This document shows positions 11,006 to 21,841 of a stretch of 64,000 bases of DNA, in pieces. The stretch is from Pleurotus djamor (taxonomy: Eukaryota; Basidiomycota; Agaricomycetes; Agaricales; Pleurotaceae). The stretch lies in NCBI GenBank assembly GCA_029747585.1, contig JAPEVF010000025.1, positions 1 to 64,000 on the forward strand. Reading direction: 5' to 3'. Position 1 is the stretch's first letter; every line of letters starts with the position of its first letter. A model generated the notes under the pieces. The model worked only from the letters and a program-made list of their open reading frames with translations, was not told the DNA's origin and made no database searches. The translations under genes were made by a program, and so were the position numbers.

Positions 11006-11674
11006 ATGCCCTCACTCTATCATAGCTATGAGGTCCTCCTCGATTTTTCAAACGATACCCAAGAATCCATCACCATCCAACTTGTACAGGATTATGGTCG
11101 AAATAACGGGGCGGTAGTTTTACTCCGCCCATCAGAGAGTATTACTCTCGTGTTGGAATCTGGGAACACGTATCGATACGCAGTAAAATGTCGAACCAAG
11201 GTGATAAACATCGCGTGAGTAGAGGCGTTCTTCGTGGTTGGAGTTTGCTGACGCGTGCCCCGTTCGGTGCTCAGGGCTCGGGGTTGGAGAAACATGCGTT
11301 GCCTCGCTTCCCACCTACTTGCAAATAGTGGGAACCTCCTGACATCCACCGATTTACCTGTGTTGAGTGGTGGGGTGACTGTTGATCGCGTGTGGCGGGA
11401 TTATCGATTGTTCATATGGGACCCCCAGGACCCAGAGTACGTTCACCGTGTCCATCACTTCGTTTTCATCTGTTCATTCAATGTTCAAGGAGAGGGGACC
11501 CCCACATTCCAGCTCAAGTCGAAGCTGCATCATGACGAAACTCCGCATTCCTTTTTTGCTGTTGATACCAACCTACCTTCACCCGCCTCGCATCGCAAAG
11601 GACTAATACTTCATCCTAATTTAATAAGTATTATAATTTATACCAACCCAGCACCTGGGGGCGTCCACTCTTAA
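11006..11674 (+). CDS. Small conserved protein of unknown function (paralogue of the 7958-8476 gene)
   Basis: The start MPSLYHSYEVLLDFSNDTQE matches the first residues of the paralogue on the other strand. It is followed by VVLLRPSESITLVLESGNTY. Exon 1 ends at 11215 in phase 2. After a 58 nt intron the second exon opens with AARGWRNMRCLASHLL, the same place and phase as the paralogue's VKVWRDIKINAKHIF, and continues to LPVLSGGVTVDRVW. Homology covers about 130 residues. The tail after DYRLFIWDPQDP is less certain: the frame stays open to 11674, but a further intron near 11437 is possible. Function unknown. Confidence 0.65.
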
Positions 11675-12486
11675 ATGTTCAATAACCATTTCCTGCATCA
11701 CGGATTCGTCTTGACACCTTGTCTATTCTCAGAGGATCCATTGTCATCCTCGCGACATAGAGGTTGGGTTTCCGGCCTAGCAAAACTCTGCCTTCAATGC
11801 CATTCAAAAGGTATGAGGCCCTTCAGGTTCTTCCTACTCAAGCTATACGTCGAAAGGCTCGAGCACTTGAACAGGTACGCTCTGTCAACACCCCTACTTC
11901 AGCAAGCTGAAATAGAGCCACCTTTTTCTAGAGTATAGTTCCTTAGATAGTGGACACCATGCAGCGTCCTCACCGGCCACAAAAGCACCAGGACAGTCTG
12001 TACAACGACTTCTCGTCGGGGAGGAGCTCTATCAGGGAGCGACTTGCGCACACCTCCGCATATCGACAAGAGACGCGTCGCTGATTCCAACTACTATATC
12101 CAGCAAAGCGGCAAAACATTTATCCTGCTTCGCGAACAACTCCTAGCCTAATAATTTACTCCACTCTAGATCACGGGAACGCTCCTTCAGCTCTCTGAGC
12201 CTCATCTCTGAAGTCAGAATTGAACACGGCTTTTGCGTCATTGGCTTTCACTCCTATGGAGCCATCTTCATCTCGATGGTTTTAATACAACTGCTCGAGC
12301 TTAAGGCATCTCACATACACCCAAAACTTGAATATGCAGACAATAGCAGGCGTCTTTCAACAGGTACGCCATCGCAGCATTCCCAAGTGTTTAACTCACA
12401 AAGATTTTTGTCTTCTATCCTAGCACCTTGGAAGCCATCCAACAGCCACTCAGTCCGAGTATAAACATGCTGACGGAGGCCAGACA
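11675..12486. other. Intergenic region without a supported gene
   Basis: Only short frames (60-87 codons) are present, with no recognisable motifs. The last part is the promoter of the alcohol dehydrogenase; TATAAA occurs at 12460-12465, only 22 bp before the ATG. A missed small-exon gene cannot be excluded. Confidence 0.45.
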
Positions 12487-13990
12487 ATGAAGGCATTAGC
12501 ATGGTTTGCGAAAGACGACGTTCGGATGGTCGACGCGCCGATTCCAGATATCACGGAGCCAGACGACGTCATCGTGCGGGTGACTGGGACCACGATATGT
12601 GGCTCGGATGTCCATCTTTACAAGTCAGAAATATTCCCTTTGAAGCAAGGGGATATCCTCGGTCATGAGGTCAGGCTTTCGCCTCTATGTTCTTTGTCCT
12701 AATGCTAATAGTCTTTTCGACGCTCTAGTTCATGGGCACAGTCCACAAGTTAGGTCCTAATGTCTCCAATCTCAAAGTTGGTCAGAGAGTCGTAGCCTCA
12801 TTTCAAATCGCTTGTGGAAACTGCGAATACTGCCAGAAAAAATTGTCGACCTTTTGCGACAGAACCAATAGCTCCTCGTAAGTCGTTGCATTATCTCGTA
12901 TCGCGGCCTTGCTGACCATGAATCAGTTTGATGAACTATATGTTTGGACAGAGAGATGCTGGGCTATTTGGATACTCACATATGACTGGTGGCTTCCCTG
13001 GAGGGCAGGCAGAGTATGTTCGAGTGCCCTTTGGGGCGGTCAACCTCCTCCCGATACCGGACGAAATACCCGACGAAAAAGCATTGTACCTCTCTGACAT
13101 ACTGCCAACAAGCTATCATGCTGTAGTTGACACCGGCGTCGAAGCAGGCGGCGTAGTAGGGATTTGGGTAAGTAACGTGATGATCCTTTGGCTTTCAACC
13201 TATTCACTTGCCCTCTTCCATAGGGACTTGGCCCTATTGGTCAATACGCTGCTCGTTGGGCATTGTTAAAAGGCGCAAAACGAGTCATTGGCATCGACAC
13301 CGTTCCAGAGCGTCTGGTTACTGCCGCAGAAAAATCTGGTGTTGAGACGATTGACTTCAATGAGCATCCAGATGTTGCGAAGCGCATCTACGAACTCGTC
13401 CCTCGGGGATTGGACGTGGCTATCGATTGCGGTACGGTTACACTTTCGGCCTTAAAGAATCTTGCTCATTGTTTGTTGTGTAATTAGGTACCTTCCATGA
13501 GCCCAAGACTATATCTCATAAGATTCAAAGAGCCCTCGTACTTGAAACAGACGTCCCAGAAACCCTGAATGAGATGTTGGTCTCCGTCCGAAAAATGGGA
13601 CGGTGTGGTTTAATTGCAGACTATGTCGGTTTTGCTAACGGCGTCAACCTCGGCGCATTGATGGAGAAAGGCGTCAGACTCATTGGGAATGGACAAGCCC
13701 CTACACACAAATACTGGAAAGAAATTCTTGAAGAATATATCAAACCAGGCAAATTTGATCCTACTTTGTGAGTCTGATCATGTTCAAACCTACAGAACTA
13801 TTTACTGATGAGTCGCTTCCTTTAAAGTATCCTCACTCATCGCGTACCGTTGGAGGACATGCCCAGCTTGTACCACGCGTTCACAAACCGACGAGGAGGC
13901 GTAGAGAAGGTATTTGTTGAGACACAGTTCTCGTCCAAACCTAGCGTCGGGTGTCCCGCCTTGACTCGCGTGGCCGACTGGGCGGCGTAA
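12487..13990 (+). CDS. Zinc-dependent medium-chain alcohol dehydrogenase
   Basis: The enzyme is a cytosolic NAD(P)-dependent oxidoreductase of the MDR/ADH class. Exons are 12487-12669, 12729-12877, 12927-13167, 13224-13431, 13488-13767 and 13828-13990, giving about 407 residues. Catalytic zinc ligands appear in TTICGSDVHLY and GDILGHEF. The structural zinc site is intact, with four Cys in ACGNCEYCQKKLSTFCD. The Rossmann fold is marked by IWGLGPIGQYAARWALL, followed by the acidic IGID that suggests NAD rather than NADP. The long middle segment resembles the formaldehyde-dehydrogenase/ADH-like subgroup of fungal MDR proteins. Substrate cannot be told from sequence. It is followed on the same strand by the Aim6-like gene, 248 bp away. 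Confidence 0.9.
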
Positions 13991-14164
13991 AGACCTTACA
14001 ACGTTCAGAATCATAGCTATGAATATACATACAAGAGACACCTCTCATTTTGACTTCGATCCTCTTCAACCTGACCAATACATCGCACGTGTGTCGGTGA
14101 ACCTACCACTTCCATGTGCAACTTTCAGAAGCATGATATTCTTTGCCCACTTCGTGAGTATGAG

Positions 14165-14171
14165 TATAAAA
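14165..14171 (+). promoter_or_regulatory. TATA box of the Aim6-like gene
   Basis: TATAAAA lies about 70 bp before the ATG at 14239, normal spacing for a fungal TATA promoter. Confidence 0.55.
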
Positions 14172-14238
14172 CCAAGTCATACGAGCCTCCCGACTACCAA
14201 TTCCTCCTCATCGCCCTTATTCCGAATACGCCAGAACC

Positions 14239-15328
14239 ATGCTACTCAGAGCTTCACTCTTGGCACTAGTCCCTCAACTGGTTTTTGGAAAGCCTGGGAT
14301 TAACGCACGAATCCAAGGTCTCGAGGACTCCAATGCTACGTTTCTGCAATATCCGACGCAAATTACGCAGGGTATCATGCCCAAGCCAATTCATTCACAC
14401 AATGACTGTAGGTCGATTTAACAGCTCAATGATTACAGCGTACTGACCCAAACCCCAGACTGGCGGGACGTCCCACTACTGTCCGCAATTTCCTTCGGCG
14501 TGGCTAGCGTAGAAGCAGATGTTTTCTTCATAAACGGCACCCTCTTTGTTGGCCATGAGGAAGCAGCGCTAACCCCGGATCGCACCTTCTCTTCTCTCTA
14601 CGTTCAGCCATTGTTGGAAATACTAAGGCAAACAAACCCGAAAAATGAATTCACCGTGAATCAGACTCGTCCCAAGTATGACGTCTAGTCCTTCGAAGAC
14701 AGTTCCGATGCTGATTGGTTGAAAGTGGTGTTTTCGACACAGCAAGCGATATTCCTCTTCAACTACTTGTGGATATGAAGACGGACGGTGCTTTGTGAGT
14801 TGCTGGATTCGATTGGGATTTGAAGGACGCGAACTAGCGCTCATAAATCATTCACTTGTCACCAGAACTTTACCGCCAGTGTTAGAAGCCCTACAACCAT
14901 TGCGTGATGGAGGCTTCCTGTCCACGTTCTCCAACGGAGTTTTCACCCAGTCCGCAGTCCTGGTCATTGGCACTGGCAACACGCCACTCGATGGGGTGAA
15001 AGCCCTCGAGCCGAGAGACTTCTTTTTTGATGCACCATTGACGAATTTGGAAGACCCCGAGACAAACTGGAATCCAACCTTGTCGCCAATAGCTAGCACC
15101 GATTATGCCGTGGCAGTGGGATGGAATGGTTTAGGAACTATTTCGGATGCTCAGCTAGGCAATCTGACCAAGTTTGTCAACGACGCCAAATCAAGAGGAA
15201 TCAACTCGAGGTTCTGGGATACACCTGCCTGGCCGGTCAACGCACGCGAAAACATTTGGAAGGTTTTATTAGAGAATGGGGCATTCTGGTTGAACGTCGA
15301 TGATCTGGAGGCAGCAAGTAGCTTCTAG
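14239..15328 (+). CDS. AIM6: Aim6-like secreted PLC-type phosphodiesterase
   Basis: Exons are 14239-14407, 14459-14675, 14726-14794 and 14866-15328, encoding about 305 residues. The first residues (MLLRASLLALVPQLVFGKPG) look like a signal peptide. The core has HSHNDYWRDVPLL, then SVEADVFFINGTLFVGHE and FSSLYVQPLL. This is the signature of the altered-inheritance-of-mitochondria-6 family, a branch of the PLC-like TIM-barrel phosphodiesterases. His in HSHND, Glu-Ala-Asp and the GHE are the likely metal and catalytic residues. A final block contains AVGWNGLG and INSRFWDTPAWPV, and the last strand includes WLNVDDL. Yeast Aim6 was named from a mitochondrial inheritance screen and its substrate is unknown. 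Confidence 0.85.
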
Positions 15329-15623
15329 TGTATGACAATATATCACGTAGTCTTAGCCCTACGCGTGGTTATGGAGGAAAAATCAAGAAGGCGGTTGTGA
15401 GACCGTGGATGCGACAAAGAGCCACGAGAGAGATCCAAAGCGCTGCGAGTTTCTCCTGGGATAGCTTGCCCTGGTCTTGGACGCAAGGCGCGCGGCTTCA
15501 TGGAGGTCGACTTCTTCGTCTGTGTGGAATCACGAATTTCCTTGAAGGCAAGTGGGGTAGCCAACAACCGGTCCTGCGTATCCGTAACCATCAAAATGTG
15601 TCAAAGGGAAGCGAGGAAATATC

Positions 15624-16353
15624 TCATACCACATAGTCATTTGCTTTTTTGCTCACGTCAGCTATAGAATCTTGGCTTCTGTATCTGAGGACCTTCTGTA
15701 GATTCCACCTTGTCTTCGGGCGTAAGGTGCCTTTCTCACCGAACGCCAGGTGTCGTTCCGTCTGCAACAGATTTTGCGTTCCGACGGCCCCCTGCTTGAT
15801 GAGTGAGAGAGGAGCCTGTCGCTTAAGATTCTCCCGTAATATATCCCAGGCGACGGCGCGAGACGTGAGCTCATATCGAAGGTCACGAGGGTTGTCAACT
15901 AATTCGAGCACTGCCTGCGGAGCGTTATCTCCTTGACGGTTACCAAACTTATGTATTCGAGTGTAGCCGCCTGGGCGAGAAGAATAGCGCGTTGCGAACG
16001 CGCCGAAGAGTTTTGGGAGCAGATCGGGCTTGAGAAGGAAGGCAGCCGCTTTCCGTTGGGAAGCTAAGTCCCCACTTTTGCCCAGGGTGATAATCTGTGT
16101 CTCGGGTTAGGATATGTCCCTTGCTTGAGCCCAGCCTATTGTTACTGACCTTCTCTGCGAGTCGCGCAGTGTCTCTAGCCTTGGGCAAAGTTGTTCTAAT
16201 TTGCTCGTGCTCGAAAAGTGACGTTACAAGATTCCTGCAGAGGGCATGGCTTCAGAAGCACAACTATAGACATACTCTCCTCACATACCGTAGCATGAGC
16301 ATCCTATGCGAGGAAGTCCTGGAGAATTTGCGGAAAGCGACTCCATGCTTCAT
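15624..16353 (-). CDS. MRPL8: Mitochondrial large-subunit ribosomal protein bL17m
   Basis: Exons are 16353-16289, 16234-16150 and 16094-15624. The protein opens with MKHGVAFRKFSRTSSHRMLM, which carries the conserved L17 start (usually KLgR..HR.aLLrNL). It continues NLVTSLFEHEQIRTT and LPKARDTARLAEKIITLGK, all diagnostic of bL17. SRPGGYTRIHKFGNRQGD gives the usual loop. A C-terminal extension of about 90 residues beyond the bacterial core is typical of fungal Mrpl8. It acts in the mitochondrial ribosome near the exit tunnel. There is no separate presequence, as in many L17m proteins. The start lies 359 bp from the divergent acyl carrier protein gene, also mitochondrial. Confidence 0.92.
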
Positions 16354-16712
16354 GGCGCGTTTGGTGGTAACGGAAGAGAAAGGAGGGGATTACCTAAGCA
16401 AGCGTGACGATGTGATTTGTGACTTCGACACGCGTGATCTTTGACATTTCCTTTTGCGACCTTTTCATCCTCGGGAGATACTACGGAAGCGAGGACATAA
16501 ATGAATAGCATCCGCGCCACTAGTGAGAAGGACTTCGCAATCCAACGTCCAGGACAGAACATGCGGTACTGCGATAAGGGAAAAGGGTCGGCAATCTCCT
16601 GAGTCGGGCTCTGAAGTTCGGCAACGCCCGAGTTCCGCGTTGTGCCGGGAGCTTGAACGGAAACCTTTCTGTTTCGCACAAGGTCGCCAACTTACACATC
16701 TCCAAAAACACC

Positions 16713-17307
16713 ATGTCTTTCTTCCGTGTTGCTCTTCGCTCTGCCGTCGCTCCCCGTAGAACATGGACCGCCCCTCTCGCACAAAATCAACGCGTTTTTA
16801 GAGCGCGTTTTTCCGACGCCGCCCACATCTCCAAGCCCGACATTGAAAGCCGCATACTGGACGTCCTCAAGTCCTTCGAAAAAGTAGATCCGACAAAGGT
16901 ACGCGGGGCCGTAGCTTGACTCATGTGCACTGTGTCATGTTCTCCACAGGTCTCTCCTACGGCGTCCTTCTCGAAGGACTTGGGTCTTGACAGTTTGGAC
17001 GCGGTCGAACTCGTCATGTCCATTGAAGAGGTAACTTACTTCTACTACTTCAGTACACCGTGCCGTGCCAACCTCCGGACCCTTTATCCAGGAATTCTCA
17101 ATCGAGATACCCGACCAGGAAGCAGATTCAATCCAAACTGTTGCACAGGGTAAGGCCGCCGTCGGTTTCTTTGCAAACTTGCGCTGACGTTCTGCCGTAC
17201 AATGTTCTTCTGTTATTAGCCATTGAATACATCGCCAAGACACCGGAGGGTATGTGATTGCCTATCTTTTATTTCATGATGCTGACTCGACGCGTGTAGC
17301 TCAGTGA
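16713..17307 (+). CDS. ACP1: Mitochondrial acyl carrier protein
   Basis: Five exons (16713-16898, 16950-17030, 17092-17149, 17220-17249, 17300-17307) encode about 120 residues. The last coding piece carries only AQ and the stop. A basic, acid-poor leader ([18 protein letters not shown]) is a mitochondrial presequence. The carrier domain has the phosphopantetheine site in [14 protein letters not shown], where the Ser of DSL is modified. It then has [17 protein letters not shown] and IEYIAKTPE. The protein serves mitochondrial fatty-acid/lipoate synthesis, Fe-S assembly and complex I. It is divergent from bL17m. Confidence 0.93.
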
Positions 17308-17656
17308 AGGAGGCCTTTTGCGGAGAACCCCGTATCTATATTTTGTTCCCTCAGTACCGTGCTAGAATTTGCCCAAACGATTCGTTCATCAGCCACATCA
17401 TGGGCAGATCCCGTAAGATATATCTTTGACATGCCCGATAGGCACCAAAGATCTGTGCGTGGAAGAACAGGCCTTAACTAACCTAGTGAGACATGAGGTT
17501 GGTCGACTTGCCCACCCGGCCCAGCCGGTTTGGGAACTAATTACCACCGGGAGTCGCATCCCTAATCGTGTCTTGCTGTGTTTCTCACTTACACCTATAA
17601 ATGATGGTGTATATTCTCCGCAGGGATTCCATCTGGTTCGATCATCATTTCCGTCC
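17308..17656. other. Intergenic region, promoter of the SMP-30-like gene
   Basis: This 349 bp stretch holds the 3' flank of the acyl carrier gene and the upstream region of the next gene. Nothing else was recognised. The frame across 17426-17776 runs on from the next gene's first exon. Confidence 0.5.
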
Positions 17657-19028
17657 ATGTCTTCAGTGCGGACAATCGTCGTTCGAGAGCCTCTCCTCAA
17701 GGTCGCATGTACGCTGGGCGAGGGTACGTCGATCGCGATCTTCTTTAAGGTTATTGCAACGATCCTTCCCAAATAGCTCCACTTTACGATCCACATACAA
17801 ACACTTTGCACTTTGTCGATATTTCGGAAAAGAAGGTAGTTTACTTGCCAATGCCAAGCCTCAATCATCTGGATTTACCTTGCCTCAGTTGTTCCACTGG
17901 AATGTCGAGGACCACAAACTCACGGTCAGACAATTCAACGAATCAATCACTTCTTTGGCATTACGACGTACAGGCGGAGTAAGTTACAGTATAGCTGTCT
18001 ACGCGCCTCTACGATTTAACCGGGCATTCGTCGTCCTAGTTGGCGTGCACGGCGGCGCGCGGATTCGCGACCATTGGGAATGACTCGAGCATCCAGTACC
18101 TTTCGCGGCCGTTGCCAGATGACCTTGTGCCGCACGTACGGTTCAATGATGGCGGATGTGACAGCTGGGGACGGTATTTTGCCGGGACAATTCAATCGAA
18201 GGATGGCGTGATTGGCGGCCAGCTCTTGTCAGTCCAACATTGCCACTTGCCTACGATCATGCGTCTGACGTAGGCCTCGCGTAGTCGATATGACCCGAGC
18301 AATGATAGCTGCGTGGTTGTTGATGAAGGGCCATTTACCGTTCGTACCTGATTTGCATGGTTCCTGGATATCTCTGCTGAAATGGCCGAGATAGGATTCG
18401 AATGGCTTGGGTTGGAGTCCTGACGGAAAGACACTGTATGACTATCCCACAGATATACACGGTCGCTGTTTTGAACTCACCGCCGCGAAAGTTACTTTAC
18501 AGATTCCCTGGTCAACAAGATATACGCGTATGATTTCGTTGACGGAGAGCTGCTAAGTCGACGAGTGTTTGTCGACGCCATGGCTCAGGGTTATCCTGAG
18601 CGCACATACTGTGATGGGTTATGTGTCGATAGTGAAGGGTACGTGTGGAGCGCACGGTGAGTAACCAAGCCCTACAATGACCTGAGTACCGTGTTCCTGA
18701 CGATATGGTTTCTAGGTGGGGTGGGTCTCGAGTAGTTCGTTATGCACCCAATGGTACGCCAGACCTCGAGGTCGTCTTCCCGACAGCTCTCAACATCACA
18801 GCATGTTGCTTTGGAGGTGAATATGGGCTACTTGATCCTGTCGAGTGCCGTTGCTGACATACGCGGACAGGCCCACGGAACGACCGTTTGTATGTGACCT
18901 CTGCACATTGTGGTGCCAATGGCGGAGACGCGAGCAGGCAAGAGCTATTCCCAGATTCTGGCGACTTGTTTGTGTTCGACTTTGAAGGTGAGATAACAGG
19001 GCGCGAGCGTCATGAGTTTGGAGGATGA
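17657..19028 (+). CDS. SMP-30/gluconolactonase/LRE family hydrolase
   Basis: The gene has about nine exons and encodes a six-bladed beta-propeller lactonase of roughly 310 residues. It starts MSSVRTIVVREPLLKVACTL. Metal ligands of the regucalcin type are all visible: Glu in TLGEG, Asn in SNGLGWSPDG and Asp in TYCDGLCVDSEG. Other family blocks are APLYDPHTNTLHFVDI, RFNDGGCDSWGRYFAGT and TDSLVNKIYAYDF. They end with LYVTSAHCGAN. The GKTLYFTDS reading requires splicing of the intron that opens GTATGACTAT near 18436. Likely role: hydrolysis of sugar or other lactones in the cytosol; the substrate is not predictable. No signal peptide. Confidence 0.85.
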
Positions 19029-19374
19029 CCATTTTAGTCTACTTGTTCGCATGTCCATGTCGTTTGTTTTTGCTGTCGATACGAGATACCAAATAAATTA
19101 GAGTGTTTTTAGTGTGTTGGTGGGATTTCCAAGCTGAGCGACTGGAGAACGAAGGCTTGGTGCGCGGCCGTTGCCGTTGATACTATACAGCTTGCGAAAT
19201 AGAGTTTGTGACCGAGTCACTGTCACACAAGCCACCAGAAAGCGCAAAGGTGAGATTGAAGACGTTATCCGACATTTGCTCACCACGACCCGCGACGGCC
19301 TCAAGACACTAGGTATGCTCACCGCTCTCGTCGTCACCGTCTACGCCGCCTCATGCAAGCATTATTAGACCGAC
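19029..19374. promoter_or_regulatory. Upstream region of the uL13 gene with a possible 5'-UTR intron
   Basis: This 346 bp stretch carries a 65-codon frame (19171-19368) ending 6 bp before the uL13 ATG. The sequence AAAGGTGAGATTG at 19246-19258 is a strong splice donor, and CATGCAAGC near 19355 ends in a possible acceptor. A 5'-UTR intron, common in ribosomal protein genes, would explain the open frame. Confidence 0.4.
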
Positions 19375-20153
19375 ATGGCCACCTTTTCGTCAACCCCCAT
19401 CGTCATTGATGGCAAGGGCCATCTTTTGGGCCGGTTGGCGTCGATTATTTCCAAGCAGATTCTCTCTGGCCAGAAGATTGTCGTCGTTCGCTGCGAAGAA
19501 ATCAACATCTCCGGCAGCTTCTTCAGAAACAAGGTGAATTGGGCATTGAGGTTTATGTGGTTTGGAACGGATAATAATGTTGTCCGGATATAGCTCCGCT
19601 ACCACAACTTCCTCCACAAACGCCATATCGTCAACCCCAAAAAATCTGGCCCCTTTCACCACCGCGCACCTTCCAAAATCCTTTACCGGGCGATACGCGG
19701 CATGACCCCCCACAAGAGCGCCCGGGGCGCCGCTGCCCTCGAGAGGCTGAAGCTCTTTGAGGGTGTTCCCCCACCTTACGACAGGAAGAAGCGCATGGTC
19801 GTTCCTGAGGCCCTCCGCGTCTTGAGATTGAAGCCTGGCCGCAAGTACTGCACCGTCAAGGTGGGCGAAATTGATTTGACGTTGTGTTCGCGATTACTCA
19901 TATATGTTTATCTGTTCAGCGGTTGTCTCACGAAGTCGGCTGGGGATACAAGGACGTTGTTGACCGGCTCGAGGAGAAGCGCAAGATCAAGGCGCAAGCT
20001 TTCCATGAGCGCAAGGTGAATCCTTTGTTTTGTGACATTGGTATTGAATCTGTGCTGATAAATGTCCCAAAGCTCGCTGCTGCCAAGTTGCGCCAAAAGG
20101 CTATCACGGATAATGCATCGTCGTTCGAGAAACTGACCCAGATTGGCTACTAA
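19375..20153 (+). CDS. RPL16: Cytosolic 60S ribosomal protein uL13 (yeast Rpl16, human RPL13A)
   Basis: Exons are 19375-19533, 19594-19860, 19920-20015 and 20073-20153, with introns of 57-60 nt, giving about 200 residues. Diagnostic blocks are [58 protein letters not shown] and [20 protein letters not shown]. The C-terminal block is [19 protein letters not shown]. It is complete and highly basic. The introns are too short for a typical box C/D snoRNA host. Confidence 0.97.
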
Positions 20154-20462
20154 GTGGATCTTTTGAGCACTACACTACTATTATGAGATCCAATGCAGCA
20201 TGTATACGGCTATGTAACCCTGACTACTCTACACTTCGATATGCACAATCCATTGCCCCTCGAGCGTCTTTTGCGTCCCAAAAAGGCTTATCAGTTTCGG
20301 CTGATTGCGAAGTTGCAAAGTTTGAGCCAACTTTTTTTTTGCTTCCCATTTTTTTACTCATCCCAACTCTTCTCATCAACTCCCACTCACCCGCTTTCCT
20401 CGCCTCCTCCTCCCTCGCCACCGCCCTCGCCCTCCATCTCCTCCTCCTCCCTCCCTTCCCCT
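20154..20462 (+). promoter_or_regulatory. Intergenic region with a long pyrimidine-rich tract before the KH-protein gene
   Basis: From about 20328 to the ATG at 20463 the plus strand is almost pure C/T, with T9 and T7 runs and many CTCCTCC and CCCTCC units. Such tracts mark transcription start regions of strongly expressed fungal genes. It directly precedes the start codon, so it probably forms the 5' UTR and initiator. Confidence 0.6.
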
Positions 20463-21583
20463 ATGTCCGCAGACTCCCCAGCAAGGATCGAACCTGGTCA
20501 GTTTTCGTCCCCCTGGATCCATTAAAATAAATAAATAACCGTATTGATGCGATTTATTCAACAGATTCCCCCCAGTCGCGCTCTCCCTCTCCGACCGGCC
20601 ATGACTCCTTGACTTTACGCGCTCTTGTCAGCACCAAGGACGCCGGTATCATCATCGGAAAGGCTGGGAAAAACGTCGCCGATGTTCGAGACCAGACTGG
20701 CGTCAAGGCTGGTGTCAGCAAAGTCATTCCTGGTGTCCATGAACGGGTTCTTACCGTCTCTGGCTCTGTCCAAGCAGTTGCAAAGGTGTGCCATATTTCC
20801 CTTGCAAAAATCCAGAATATTCTTACAAAATTCAACAGGCATACACGCTCATTATCTCTCAACTTGTTTCGAACGCGCCCCCGTCCCCCACCCCCGTCTC
20901 TTCCCCTTCTACCACCCACACTTCCATCCGCCTCCTCATCTCCCACAACCTCATGGGAACTATCATTGGACGCAATGGTCTCAAAATCAAAGCCATCCAG
21001 GACGAGTCTGGCGCTCGCATGATTGCCTCAAAGGAAATCCTCCCCCNAGTCTACTGAGCGCATCGTCGAGGTTCAAGGCTCTCCAGAGGCCATCGGTCGT
21101 GCCCTCGAAGAAATCGGCAAATCCCTCTTGGAGGACTGGGAAAGGGGCATTGGCACAGTCCTCTTCCACCCCTCCGCAGGCGAAGACCGTCCCAACCGCA
21201 GGAATGACAAGGGTGGTTACAACGCGCGCCGCAGCAATGGGGAATCCAGAGATCGCGGTCGTTCCTCCCCGCCTCCCTCATCACCGACGTCAAATCAACA
21301 ACCCGCCAACCTGCGCACACAAAATATCTCCATCCCCTCCGACATGGTCGGTTGCATAATCGGCAAAAGCGGCACGAAGATTACTGAAATACGTCGTCTC
21401 TCCGGCTCCAAAATTTCAATTGCCAAAACGCCACATGACGAGACTGGCGAGAGGATGTTTACTATCATCGGCACACCCGAAGCCAACGAGAAGGCCTTGT
21501 TCTTATTGTATAACCAACTCGAGAGTGAGAAGGAAAGGCGCGTAGGAAGGGACGCACAGCAACAGCAGGAAGCCCAAGAATGA
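20463..21583 (+). CDS. Three-KH-domain RNA-binding protein (PCBP/hnRNP K-like, Rnc1/Pbp2 type)
   Basis: Exons are 20463-20496, 20565-20785 and 20839-21583, about 330 residues. Three KH domains each show an intact GxxG loop: AGIIIGKAGKNVADVRDQTG, LMGTIIGRNGLKIKAIQDES and MVGCIIGKSGTKITEIRRLS. This arrangement is that of poly(C)-binding proteins and yeast Pbp2/Hek2 or fission yeast Rnc1, which bind mRNA 3' UTRs and control stability. Between KH2 and KH3 is an Arg/Asp/Ser-rich linker with RDRGRSSPPPSSP. The C-terminus is Gln-rich. The N at 21047 shifts the frame inside KH2; leaving it out gives the expected EILPQSTERIVEVQG. Confidence 0.88.
21047..21047. other. Ambiguous base N that breaks the KH-protein frame
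   Basis: The N follows a C5 run. With the N counted, the frame hits TGA four codons later; without it, KH2 continues normally. It is most likely a spurious consensus base. Confidence 0.85.
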
Positions 21584-21841
21584 AACGGTCGACAACATTG
21601 CAGTTCGTTCGATGAATAAATGCGTAGTTATCTTCTATCCCTTGCTCCTCTCCCTTTCCGTCTTGAAGCCCATTTCTTCCCCACTTCTCCCCTACAGTGT
21701 GGTTTCAATATGTACTTCCTAAGCCTCCATATGTTGTGGGTGTGACTATGTAGAAAAGTACTTCGTATGCAATATGCCATTATGACCCCTAAAATTGTTC
21801 GGTTCGATTGAGAAAAATTGCTAACTGGATTGAGACCAACC

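Noticed and set aside
10621..11007. 128-codon minus-strand frame
   Set aside because: It lies antisense to the promoter and start of the small gene at 11006 and has no protein-like features.
19534..20072. Box C/D snoRNAs in uL13 introns, as in animal RPL13A
   Set aside because: The introns are 57-60 nt and show no C box/D box pair with room for a guide.
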